A DNA stretch of 26,648 nucleotides from a virus: IMG/VR virus record IMGVR_UViG_3300042924_002253, positions 1 through 26,648 of that record. The stretch is one strand, 5' to 3'. A program made the position numbers and the translations under genes. This document shows positions 18,902 through 26,219 of this stretch, piece by piece. How positions within the stretch are numbered: position 1 is the stretch's first letter; every line of letters begins with the position of its first letter. Under the pieces are notes generated by a model. That model was not told the origin of the DNA and made no database searches. It worked only from the letters and a program-made list of their open reading frames with translations.

Positions 18902-20641
18902 ATGCATGATATTGATAATGAATTAAAATTGATGCTTGATGGTAAATTTGAAGAAGCTAGAAGTATATCAGACAAGTTACAAAATTTAGGTCCAGAAAAT
19001 ATACCAGATACCGAAGGTAAACTTGGTAATCATGAAATGTGGACACGACACAGTTTTAATCGTGGATGGTTTTTATTACAAGATGGAGATTATCAAACTG
19101 GCTGTCAGTTATTAGAATCTGGTAGATTTATTAATGTTTATGGATCACCTCCATTAAAAACTTCCGCACCGATTTACAATCCAAAAGAACACAACATAAA
19201 AGGGAAATCAATAATCATTTCTCTCGAAGGTGGTTTTGGTGATGAAATAATTCATGCAAGATTTTGTAAGTCATATAAAGATTTAGGTGCAGATAAAGTT
19301 TATTTGGCAGCTTCACCAGAAGTGGTATCTATTTTTGAAAGAATTGATGGTTGCGATGGAGTAATTTTAAGAAATGCTGCACATACAGTACAACATGATT
19401 ATTGGGTACCTGGATTTTCCGCAGGATGGATTGCAGGACACACCTTTGAAAATTTTCCAAATGAAACTTATTTAAATGCAAAACAGGAAAGTATTGATAT
19501 TTGGAAAAATGTAATCAATTCAGATAAAATTAAAGTTGGTATTCGTTGGGCAGGAAATCCAAAATTTGAACACCAACAATTTAGAAGATTTCCTCCTAAT
19601 TTTTTAACTGAGTTGGCAAAATACGATCAAGTACAATTGTACTCTTTACAAAGAGATCAAAATATTATTGATTTGCCTGAAAACATTATTGATTTGCAAC
19701 ATCTTCTAATTTCATGGGAAGATACTTTAGCTGCAATGATGAATTTAGATTTAATCATTACCTCATGTACCAGTATTGCTCATGCGGCCGCAGCCCTAGG
19801 TAAAGAAACATGGGTTATTACACCTATTCTTCCTTATCATACATGGGCTCACAAAGCACCAGAAAGTAAAACATCACCATATTATCAAACAGCTCGTCTG
19901 TTTAGACAAAAAAATCCAAAAACTTGGGATGAAACATTTCAGGAATTGTATGCAGAATTTGAGGACAAATTTAATTTACCAGTAATTGTTCATGCTTGCC
20001 ATGATAAACCAACAAAGAGATTGAATCTTGGTTGTGGTTTTTTCAAACTTGATGGATATTTAAATGTAGATGCATCAGATGTTTGTGAACCAGATATGGT
20101 AGTTGACCTTAATCAATTGCCATGGCCATTTGAAGATGACGAATTTCAACACATTGTGGCTAAAGATATTCTCGAACATCTTGGTAACGATAAAGTATCT
20201 CTTGTTGATATTGTTAAAGAAATGTACAGAGTTTCTGAAAACGGTGCGGTATGGGAAGTTCAAGTTCCACACCATAGGTGTGATCATGCTTGGGACGATC
20301 CAACACATAAACGACCAATTACACCAGGAACATTTAGATTATTTGATCAAAGGGTAACTGTTGAAGGTATTGAAATTGGAAGATCAGACAGCACTCTTTC
20401 CGTAGAAGAAGGTATCGATATTGATTTGTGTGATACAAAATACATTTATGTTGGTAAATGGATGGAAATGTTAAGAGATAAACAGATCACAGAGGATCAA
20501 TTAGAATTTGCTTTACATACACAATGTAATGTTGCAGAATCTACAATAATGCTCTTACAAACACATAAACCAGGAAGATATACAATACAAGAACTAAAAG
20601 ATGCCTATAAACGCAGAGAGGAAAAAAAGAAAGCAAAATAA
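18902..20641 (+). CDS. Fusion of GT-B glycosyltransferase (GT9/GT41-like) and SAM methyltransferase
   Basis: 579 residues. Residues 1-80 are helical and may be a degenerate TPR-like region. Residues 100-350 look like a GT-B glycosyltransferase: GGFGDEIIHARF at 110-121, KVGIRWAGNP at 211-220, SCTSIAHAAAALGKETWVI at 288-306 in the nucleotide-sugar half, and YYQTARLFRQ at 327-336. These resemble heptosyltransferase (GT9) and TPR-linked GT41-like enzymes. Residues 372-520 form a class I SAM methyltransferase with LNLGCG (motif I) at 374-379, NVD at 388-390 and WPFEDDEF...DILEHL at 408-427. The C-terminus is basic (RREEKKKAK). The start is backed by AGGAG at 18891. It is followed after 2 nt by another glycosyltransferase/methyltransferase fusion. 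Likely cytoplasmic; donor and acceptor are unknown. Candidates are the neighbouring giant fibre or host glycans. Confidence 0.8.
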   Translation: MHDIDNELKLMLDGKFEEARSISDKLQNLGPENIPDTEGKLGNHEMWTRHSFNRGWFLLQDGDYQTGCQLLESGRFINVYGSPPLKTSAPIYNPKEHNIKGKSIIISLEGGFGDEIIHARFCKSYKDLGADKVYLAASPEVVSIFERIDGCDGVILRNAAHTVQHDYWVPGFSAGWIAGHTFENFPNETYLNAKQESIDIWKNVINSDKIKVGIRWAGNPKFEHQQFRRFPPNFLTELAKYDQVQLYSLQRDQNIIDLPENIIDLQHLLISWEDTLAAMMNLDLIITSCTSIAHAAAALGKETWVITPILPYHTWAHKAPESKTSPYYQTARLFRQKNPKTWDETFQELYAEFEDKFNLPVIVHACHDKPTKRLNLGCGFFKLDGYLNVDASDVCEPDMVVDLNQLPWPFEDDEFQHIVAKDILEHLGNDKVSLVDIVKEMYRVSENGAVWEVQVPHHRCDHAWDDPTHKRPITPGTFRLFDQRVTVEGIEIGRSDSTLSVEEGIDIDLCDTKYIYVGKWMEMLRDKQITEDQLEFALHTQCNVAESTIMLLQTHKPGRYTIQELKDAYKRREEKKKAK

Positions 20642-20643
20642 TT

Positions 20644-22065
20644 ATGAATTTTTTGATAGCTCTACAAACACACAATTTATCTAACAATCAAGATAATTTT
20701 AAACCATACGATGAATTTAAATTTAAAAGATATGGATGCAACGATAAAACAGAAATAATTAAACGTTGCACTCGTTCTTTAATTAAATCCATTAATTATG
20801 CATATGAAAAATTTCCAAATTTTACATTTAAACTAAATGTATTTGATGACCATTCGAGTGAAGATGCAATAGATATATTAAAAACCAATCTTAGTTTGGC
20901 AAATTTTACAACAACATTAAAACACATTGAAGGAAAAGGCCTTATGGCTTCTCTCAATGAATGTTACGTAAATCTTCGAGATGAGGGCCAAGATTTGGTA
21001 ATGCAAGTCCAAGATGACTACCTTTTTGATGAGTTGTGTTATTATGAATTGGTTAGGCAATGGTTAAAATTTTCTCCTAGATTTGAAAAACCATTATCTC
21101 TTTTACACTATAATGATCCATACAGATATTGGGATAAGAATATTGTACCAGTAAGAATCGTACAAGGTCCAGATAGGCATTGGAGGCAAACATATCAAGT
21201 ACCTTGTACCTTTATGACACATCATAGTGTTATAACAAAAGAATGGGATTTATTTGAAAAATGTTCTACTGGTGATCCACATGATCCTAAACTAGAAGAT
21301 AACTCATTAAATAAACTATGGCAAGAAAGAGACTACGTTGTTATGTCTCCGTTACCATCTTTAGCTCTACACTTTCAATCTGAAGAAGAAAAGGATCCAT
21401 ATATCGATTGGGAATTATGGTGGAATAAACACGCAGATAATAATGTTAAATTTGAAAGAAAAGAAAATCAAGAACTTTTTGAATCAAATGTTCCAGTAGT
21501 ATTAAATGTTGGTTGTGGAAAAACAAAATTACAATCACAATCGGAACATTTTATCAATTGGAAAGAAATTCGTGTTGATGCTTTTGAAAATGAAACAGCC
21601 GACATTATTACATCAATAGTGGATTTGCAAAAAATACCAAATAATTCTGTTGATGCAGTTTGGGCATCTCATGTTGTTGAGCATAATTATTGGCATGATT
21701 TACCTAAAGTTTTCAATAGTATGTTGCGTGTATTGAAAGATACTGGTTTTGCTGTCATTAGAGTTCCAGATTTAGGTTCAATTGCACATAGAATAGAAAA
21801 TGATTTATTAGGAAAAGTTTATGATTCTTCAGCAGGAGAAGTATCAGTTATAGATATGATATATGGTCATAGAGGATTTGTAGAATCTTGGGGTGATGGT
21901 ATGTGTCACAAGACAGGTTTTACTAAAAAATCTATGGAAACAATATTAAATTCTTTGAATATAAAATCTTATATAAAGGCAGATGGTGGAGAAATTATTG
22001 CCGTTTTATTCAAAGACAAAACACCAAATGAAGCTCTAGAGGATAGTAAATTAATTATAGCATGA
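20644..22065 (+). CDS. Fusion of GT2-like glycosyltransferase and SAM methyltransferase
   Basis: 473 residues. Residues 1-265 resemble a family 2-type (GT-A fold) glycosyltransferase: FDDHSSED at 67-74 and QVQDDYLF at 121-128, where the DD pair is the likely metal/nucleotide-sugar site, then RHWRQTYQVPCTFM and SLALHFQSEEEKDPYIDW. Residues 284-455 are a class I SAM methyltransferase with VLNVGCG at 286-292, VDAF at 311-314, and SVDAVWASHVVEH at 335-347 as the motif II/III region. The N-terminal half is clearly paralogous to the next gene. The start is 2 nt after the previous stop with no strong Shine-Dalgarno (GAGAGG at 20616-20621 is too far), so translational coupling is likely. The last 4 nt overlap the next start (ATGA). 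Substrates are unknown. Confidence 0.78.
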   Translation: MNFLIALQTHNLSNNQDNFKPYDEFKFKRYGCNDKTEIIKRCTRSLIKSINYAYEKFPNFTFKLNVFDDHSSEDAIDILKTNLSLANFTTTLKHIEGKGLMASLNECYVNLRDEGQDLVMQVQDDYLFDELCYYELVRQWLKFSPRFEKPLSLLHYNDPYRYWDKNIVPVRIVQGPDRHWRQTYQVPCTFMTHHSVITKEWDLFEKCSTGDPHDPKLEDNSLNKLWQERDYVVMSPLPSLALHFQSEEEKDPYIDWELWWNKHADNNVKFERKENQELFESNVPVVLNVGCGKTKLQSQSEHFINWKEIRVDAFENETADIITSIVDLQKIPNNSVDAVWASHVVEHNYWHDLPKVFNSMLRVLKDTGFAVIRVPDLGSIAHRIENDLLGKVYDSSAGEVSVIDMIYGHRGFVESWGDGMCHKTGFTKKSMETILNSLNIKSYIKADGGEIIAVLFKDKTPNEALEDSKLIIA

Positions 22066-22841
22066 AAATAGAAATAATATTAAGAACACATGACCAGTCA
22101 AATGTACATACTGATAGACAAAGGTATTGTAATAAAAATAAAAAAGAATTAATTCTTGGTTGTTTTAAATCTTTAATAAATTCTGCCAATTTAGTTAAAA
22201 ACCATTTAATATCTATAAAAGTAATAGATGACCATAGTTCTTTAGAATTTTTACAAGAATTGAATGAGATTAGAAAAACTAGTTTTTATCCTTCTACGGT
22301 CATAAATTTGAATGAAAAAGGTTATAACCATTCGGCTTTAAGGCAATTTCAAGAATGTAGAGATTCACAATCGGATTTGATTTATTCGGTAGAAGATGAC
22401 TATTTACATTGTTCTTCAGCCTTAACAGAAATGATAGACTGTTTTGAATTGTTTGAGAAAAATTCAGGACAAGACATTTGCATTTATCCCTTTGATATGC
22501 CAGATGACTATGTTCCACCACATATGAATCCTTGTTATGTTGTTCATGGTACCTGTAGACATTGGAAAACAGGAATATGGACAACAAACACTTTTATGGT
22601 GAGACCTAAAATATTAAAAGAACATTGGAGTGTTTTTGAAAAATTGGCCAAAGAATATTCTCCGGATTACTCTGACCCAAATAAACAATATGTGCATGAA
22701 GGAAACACAATATGTAATGTTTGGAAAAACCATACTTTAAGATTCAGTCCCATACAAAGTTTAGCTTTACATATGCAATTTGACACTCAAAAAGACCCCT
22801 ACATACCTTGGGAAACATGGTGGGATCAGTATACCAAGTGA
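22062..22841 (+). CDS. GT2-like glycosyltransferase, free-standing paralogue of the preceding gene's N-terminal domain
   Basis: 259 residues. It matches the N-terminal half of the upstream gene motif by motif: RTHDQSN at 8-14, IDDHSS at 55-60, SVEDDYLH at 109-116, CRHWK at 165-169, NTFMV at 176-180, SLALHMQ at 233-239 and KDPYIPWETWW at 244-254. The acidic DD pairs fit a GT-A fold nucleotide-sugar site. It has no methyltransferase domain and ends where the other protein's second domain begins. ATGA overlap with the upstream gene indicates coupled translation. The family assignment rests on motifs; the fold should be checked with a profile search. Substrate unknown. Confidence 0.72.
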   Translation: MKIEIILRTHDQSNVHTDRQRYCNKNKKELILGCFKSLINSANLVKNHLISIKVIDDHSSLEFLQELNEIRKTSFYPSTVINLNEKGYNHSALRQFQECRDSQSDLIYSVEDDYLHCSSALTEMIDCFELFEKNSGQDICIYPFDMPDDYVPPHMNPCYVVHGTCRHWKTGIWTTNTFMVRPKILKEHWSVFEKLAKEYSPDYSDPNKQYVHEGNTICNVWKNHTLRFSPIQSLALHMQFDTQKDPYIPWETWWDQYTK

Positions 22842-22848
22842 TTTAACA

Positions 22849-22868
22849 ATAGGTATAAATACACCTAT
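22849..22868. repeat. Inverted repeat enclosing the late promoter
   Basis: ATAGGT (22849-22854) and ACCTAT (22863-22868) are perfect 6-bp inverted arms around 8 nt, with the late-promoter box between and partly overlapping them. The inner GTATAAATAC (22853-22862) is itself nearly symmetric. Confidence 0.6.
22854..22861 (+). promoter_or_regulatory. T4-type late promoter TATAAATA upstream of gene 13
   Basis: An exact match to the T4 late -10 box TATAAATA, which is read by RNA polymerase with phage late sigma and clamp-loaded coactivator factors. It lies 21 nt before the gene 13 start, so the leader would be short (about 16 nt) and carries AGGAG at 22872-22876, 6 nt before the ATG. It is the only exact intergenic match I noticed and probably drives genes 13 to 17. 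Confidence 0.8.
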
Positions 22869-22882
22869 ATTAGGAGATCACT

Positions 22883-23656
22883 ATGCCTGCTGTTACTGAC
22901 AGAAAAACCTTCAAAGATTATTGTCTGCGTAGACTAGGATTCCCGGTAATTGAGATTAATGTCGATGACGACCAAATAGAGGATCGTATTGATGATGCAC
23001 TTCAATACTGGCAAGATTATCATTTTGATGGTCTACAAAAAATCTACTATGTCCGCAGATTAACTTCTGGAGATGTCCAACAGAAATATTTGGATATGAG
23101 CCAAGTTCGAGACAGTTCAAATAATAATTTGGATGTCGTTGGTGTTACCAGAATATTTCCAATCTACGATTCGCTTGCCACTTTTAATATGTTTGACCTG
23201 AGATACCAACTCCGACTGAATGAGTTGTATGACTTCACCTCAGCGTCCTACGTGAATTATACTTTGACCATGCAACACCTTAGATCTCTAGAGTTGATGT
23301 TCTCTGGAGAGACTCCTATTCGTTTCCAGAGACATATGCAGAAACTCTTTATCGAATGGTCTTGGGGAACTTCACAGGCACCAGTAGGAATGGTAGTGGT
23401 ATCAGAGTGTTATGCCAATATTGACCCTTCCGTTTATAATAGAGTATGGAATGACCGTTGGATGAAAGAGTACACAACGGCACTAATCAAAAGAACTTGG
23501 GGAAATAACCTCAAAAAATTCTCCGGCTTACAATTGCCAGGTGGTGTCACAATGAACGGCGATAAAATCTATGAAGAAGCCGTTGGTGAAATAGAAAAAC
23601 TAGAAACAGAAATGCAATCCGAATATGGTGCACCGCTAGAATGGTTTATGAATTAA
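22883..23656 (+). CDS. 13: Neck protein, T4 gp13 homologue
   Basis: 257 residues, compared with about 309 in T4. It forms the neck (head-completion/connector region) with gp14, below the portal, so that tails can join filled heads. The N-terminal region FKDYCLRRLGFPVIEINV with DDDQIEDRIDDALQYW is characteristic of T4-like gp13, and the gene is directly followed by genes 14, 15 and 16 homologues, which makes the call strong. The start is fixed by AGGAG at 22872-22876 and by the late promoter just upstream. By eye the gene is richer in G+C (about 42% in lines sampled) than its neighbours (about 27-35%) and uses more C-ending codons. It ends directly against the next ATG. Confidence 0.9.
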   Translation: MPAVTDRKTFKDYCLRRLGFPVIEINVDDDQIEDRIDDALQYWQDYHFDGLQKIYYVRRLTSGDVQQKYLDMSQVRDSSNNNLDVVGVTRIFPIYDSLATFNMFDLRYQLRLNELYDFTSASYVNYTLTMQHLRSLELMFSGETPIRFQRHMQKLFIEWSWGTSQAPVGMVVVSECYANIDPSVYNRVWNDRWMKEYTTALIKRTWGNNLKKFSGLQLPGGVTMNGDKIYEEAVGEIEKLETEMQSEYGAPLEWFMN

Positions 23657-24541
23657 ATGCCAACCAATCTTTATTTCAACAACTACAATTCTAATGCAGA
23701 ACAAAGGGTCATTGAAGATTTAATAGTTGAATCTATCAAGATCATGGGCTTTGAGGCATTCTATTTGCCAAATGATAATGATATTGCAAGAGATTTATTA
23801 TACGGTGAAGATCCTATTAAGAAGTTTCAATCTGCATATCCATTAGAAATGTATCTTTCTTCTGACCCATTGGATTACCAAGGTCAGCAAGAATTTTTTT
23901 CTAAGTTTGGTTTAGAAATTAAAGATTCTGTGAATGTTATGTTATCAAAACGTTCTTTTGCACAGAGAGTACCACAAACAATAATGACAAGACCCCGTGA
24001 AGGTGATCTTGTTTATGTGCCATTTTTAAATGGTACCGGCGAATTGTATGAAATTACTTTTGCAGAGCAGTCAAAAGATTTTCATATGTTGGGCCGCAAA
24101 CAACCATATTTCTATGAATTGAAACTAGAGAAATTCAAGTATTCACAAGAAGTCATTGATACTGGTAATGAAGAAATTGATGTTATTGTAGAGCAAGATG
24201 CGTATACAATTAAACTCAATACTGGCCTTGGTAGTGGCACATATCAATTAAATGAAGTTGTGTATCAATCAAATGATGGAACATATGCAAATGCTATATG
24301 TCAAGCAGTTGTTCAAACTTGGTCACCAAACGAAAATATATTGTCAATCACAACTATTAAAGGTACTTTTGCAACAAGTATGAGAGTGATTGGCGTTACA
24401 AGTAATGCTCAATATTTCTTGACTACATATGATCCGTACTTAGATAATGTTTCAGATGAATCTTATGGAAATAAAACAATTAAAACAGAATCAGATTCAA
24501 TAATTGATTTCTCTGAATCTAATCCTTTTGGTAATCTATAA
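23657..24541 (+). CDS. 14: Neck protein, T4 gp14 homologue with extra C-terminal module
   Basis: 294 residues, compared with about 256 in T4. Residues 1-165 match the gp14 pattern: PTNLYFNNY start, VESIKIMGFEAFYLPND, DLLYGEDP and REGDLVYVPFLNG. gp14 works with gp13 at the head-tail junction. Residues 184-260 (24206-24436) form a beta-rich module that also appears in the next gene. The C-terminus is polar and ends SNPFGNL. The start abuts the gene 13 stop with no clear Shine-Dalgarno, so coupled translation is likely; the stop overlaps the next start by 1 nt (TAATG). Confidence 0.88.
   Translation: MPTNLYFNNYNSNAEQRVIEDLIVESIKIMGFEAFYLPNDNDIARDLLYGEDPIKKFQSAYPLEMYLSSDPLDYQGQQEFFSKFGLEIKDSVNVMLSKRSFAQRVPQTIMTRPREGDLVYVPFLNGTGELYEITFAEQSKDFHMLGRKQPYFYELKLEKFKYSQEVIDTGNEEIDVIVEQDAYTIKLNTGLGSGTYQLNEVVYQSNDGTYANAICQAVVQTWSPNENILSITTIKGTFATSMRVIGVTSNAQYFLTTYDPYLDNVSDESYGNKTIKTESDSIIDFSESNPFGNL
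24206..24436 (+). other. Module shared with gp15 (gp14 copy)
   Basis: gp14 residues 184-260. Key positions: GSGTYQLNEVVYQ, TW near 221-222, ILSI, IKGTF, VIGVTSNAQY. It aligns with gp15 residues 222-292 over about 68 positions, with about 25 identities by eye. Confidence 0.7.
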
Positions 24542-25623
24542 TGGCTGATATAACTTACAATAGAATGATAAGAAAAATGGTCGTAGGTTTTGGTAGCCTA
24601 TTCGACAAAATAACTCTTGTTCGTTATAATCCAGATCGATCAGAACAGCAAAGAGTATTGGTACCTTTAACATATGCAACAAAAGAATTGTATGTTAGAA
24701 GATTAGAAGATGATCCAGATTTGCAGAAAAAAGTTCAAATTGCACTACCTCGTATGTCATTTGAAATGAATGGTTTATCTTATGATGTAACAAGAAAACA
24801 AAACACTAATATAAAACAATTTGCAAGAACTTCTGAAGGTGTTGTGTCACAATATAATCCAGTACCATACAATTTTGATTTTTCTTTATACATATATGTT
24901 CGTAATATGGAAGATGGTACACAAATCATAGAACACATACTTCCTTATTTCACACCAGATTATACTATTAAGTTAAATCTTATACCTGAAATGGGTATAA
25001 CAAAAGAAGTGCCTATTATTTTAAATTCTGCAACGCATGATATTGTTTATGAGGGAGATAAAAATTCAGAAACAAGAATGATTATTTGGACTCTTAACTT
25101 TACGGTTAAAGGATTTATATTTGGTAAAATATCTGATACTGGTGGTTTAATCAAACATTCAATCACAAATATATTGAACGGATTGCAATCAACAGATATT
25201 GTGAGATTTGATATGGCTGCATCAGGAATTGGTAGTTATAAAATTGGAGAGTTTGTTTATCAAGGTTATACTTATCAATCTGCTACTGCAAGTGGAATAG
25301 TAGAAAGTTGGGAAAACGGAATATTAAAAATAAAAAATATACAAGGAAATTTTGTATCAGACAAAACAGTTATTGGCGCAGAGTCTAGTGCCAAATACAC
25401 CTATACATCTTATGAAGTTTCTCCAGCATTAATGGCTAGAATAGACATTCGTCCAAATCCATTAACAGCAAATGGAAATAATGATTTTGATTATGACATC
25501 AGAATTAATGAAAGAGATGAAATAGAACCAGTTGGAGATTTGCACGTACAATTTGGTGCTGAAGAATTACAAGATAATTTATCCTTAAAAAACACAGACT
25601 TAGATTTACAAAAAAGGTATTAA
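24541..25623 (+). CDS. 15: Tail completion / sheath stabiliser protein, T4 gp15 homologue with extra module
   Basis: 360 residues, compared with about 272 in T4. gp15 caps the tail tube and sheath and forms the tail side of the head-tail joint. The N-terminal 200 residues fit the family: TYNRMIRKMVVGFGSLFD, a basic QRVLVPLTYATKE segment, PRMSFEMNGLSYD, NFDFSLYIYVRNMEDGTQI, EHILPYFTPDYTIKLN and a TLNFTVKGFIFG strand. Residues 222-292 carry the module also seen in gp14, followed by about 68 acidic/polar residues ending QKRY. The start overlaps the gene 14 stop (TAATG). Position between genes 14 and 16 supports the identity. Confidence 0.87.
   Translation: MADITYNRMIRKMVVGFGSLFDKITLVRYNPDRSEQQRVLVPLTYATKELYVRRLEDDPDLQKKVQIALPRMSFEMNGLSYDVTRKQNTNIKQFARTSEGVVSQYNPVPYNFDFSLYIYVRNMEDGTQIIEHILPYFTPDYTIKLNLIPEMGITKEVPIILNSATHDIVYEGDKNSETRMIIWTLNFTVKGFIFGKISDTGGLIKHSITNILNGLQSTDIVRFDMAASGIGSYKIGEFVYQGYTYQSATASGIVESWENGILKIKNIQGNFVSDKTVIGAESSAKYTYTSYEVSPALMARIDIRPNPLTANGNNDFDYDIRINERDEIEPVGDLHVQFGAEELQDNLSLKNTDLDLQKRY
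25204..25416 (+). other. Module shared with gp14 (gp15 copy)
   Basis: gp15 residues 222-292. Key positions: GIGSYKIGEFVYQ, SW near 256-257, ILKI, IQGNF, VIGAESSAKY. Confidence 0.7.
25611..25617 (+). promoter_or_regulatory. Ribosome binding site AAAAAGG for the Mtd-N-like gene
   Basis: The AAGG core lies inside the gene 15 C-terminal codons, 7 nt before the ATG at 25625, and supports that start. Confidence 0.6.
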
Positions 25624-25624
25624 A

Positions 25625-26200
25625 ATGTCAAAGACCTTACAATTTAGAAGATATCATAGTTCAAATACCGATACAATTGTTGCATCCAATGGTGAAATTA
25701 TTGTTGATCTTACCAGAAAAACACTCTCAGTTCATGACGGTGTAACTGCTGGAGGTTCCAGACTTGCAACAGAATTGTATGTAAATACCGCAGTATCTAA
25801 TGCAACAACCATTTTACTTGGTGGTGCTCCTGGTGCATTAGACACATTGAAAGAATTAGCAGATGCAATCAGATTAGATCCACAATTTGGTAATACTATT
25901 CTTGCGTTTGCAAATACAAAAGAAAGTATTGCTAATGTTAGCAATTCAATTAATACTGTAACTGCATTGGCACAAGCTGCATTTAATTATGCAAACACTA
26001 TACCTCTTATAGATTCTACAGCTAGAAATATAGGCAACTCTGCTTTTATACACGCAAATGCAGCTTACAATGCGGCAAATTCTTTTACAATAACAGTTAA
26101 TGGTCCTTATGTTGACGATGCAGATGCGGCCAATAATTCTGTTGCCATAGGATCGTTGTATTATGTTTCAGGTGGTAGTGTAAAAGTAAGGTTAACATAA
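25625..26200 (+). CDS. Small tail-fibre-like protein with Mtd-type N-terminus
   Basis: 191 residues. Residues 1-48 (LQFRRYHSSN, GEIIVDLTRKTLSVHDG) match the beta-hairpin head found at the N-terminus of the Mtd tropism determinant and many phage fibre proteins. Residues 64-84 hold LGGAPGALDTLKELADAI, a segment common in tail fibres. Residues 115-155 have Ala/Asn repeats (AQAAFNYANT, SAFIHANAAYNAAN) like the shaft repeats of marine T4-like fibres. The end is a short beta tip, LYYVSGGSVKVRLT. It probably forms a small trimeric fibre or an anchor for another fibre. It lies 1 nt after gene 15 and separates it from gene 16, which are adjacent in T4. It may be a virion decoration. No enzymatic motif is visible. 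Confidence 0.7.
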   Translation: MSKTLQFRRYHSSNTDTIVASNGEIIVDLTRKTLSVHDGVTAGGSRLATELYVNTAVSNATTILLGGAPGALDTLKELADAIRLDPQFGNTILAFANTKESIANVSNSINTVTALAQAAFNYANTIPLIDSTARNIGNSAFIHANAAYNAANSFTITVNGPYVDDADAANNSVAIGSLYYVSGGSVKVRLT

Positions 26201-26201
26201 G

Positions 26202-26219
26202 ATGGATTTTTTACTATGA
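26202..26219 (+). other. Possible 5-codon leader peptide overlapping the gene 16 start
   Basis: ATG at 26202 encodes MDFLL and stops at 26217-26219, sharing ATGA with the gene 16 start. TAAGG at 26187-26191 could serve it. Gene 16 itself has only a weak Shine-Dalgarno (GATGGA at 26201-26206). It may be chance. Confidence 0.2.

Noticed and set aside
20103-20357. 84-residue frame inside the GT-B/methyltransferase gene
   Set aside because: It overlaps conserved methyltransferase motifs in another frame, with no Shine-Dalgarno and no recognisable domain.
22842-22882. Rho-independent terminator after the glycosyltransferase cassette
   Set aside because: The 6-bp inverted repeat has low GC and no following T-run, and it coincides with a late promoter.
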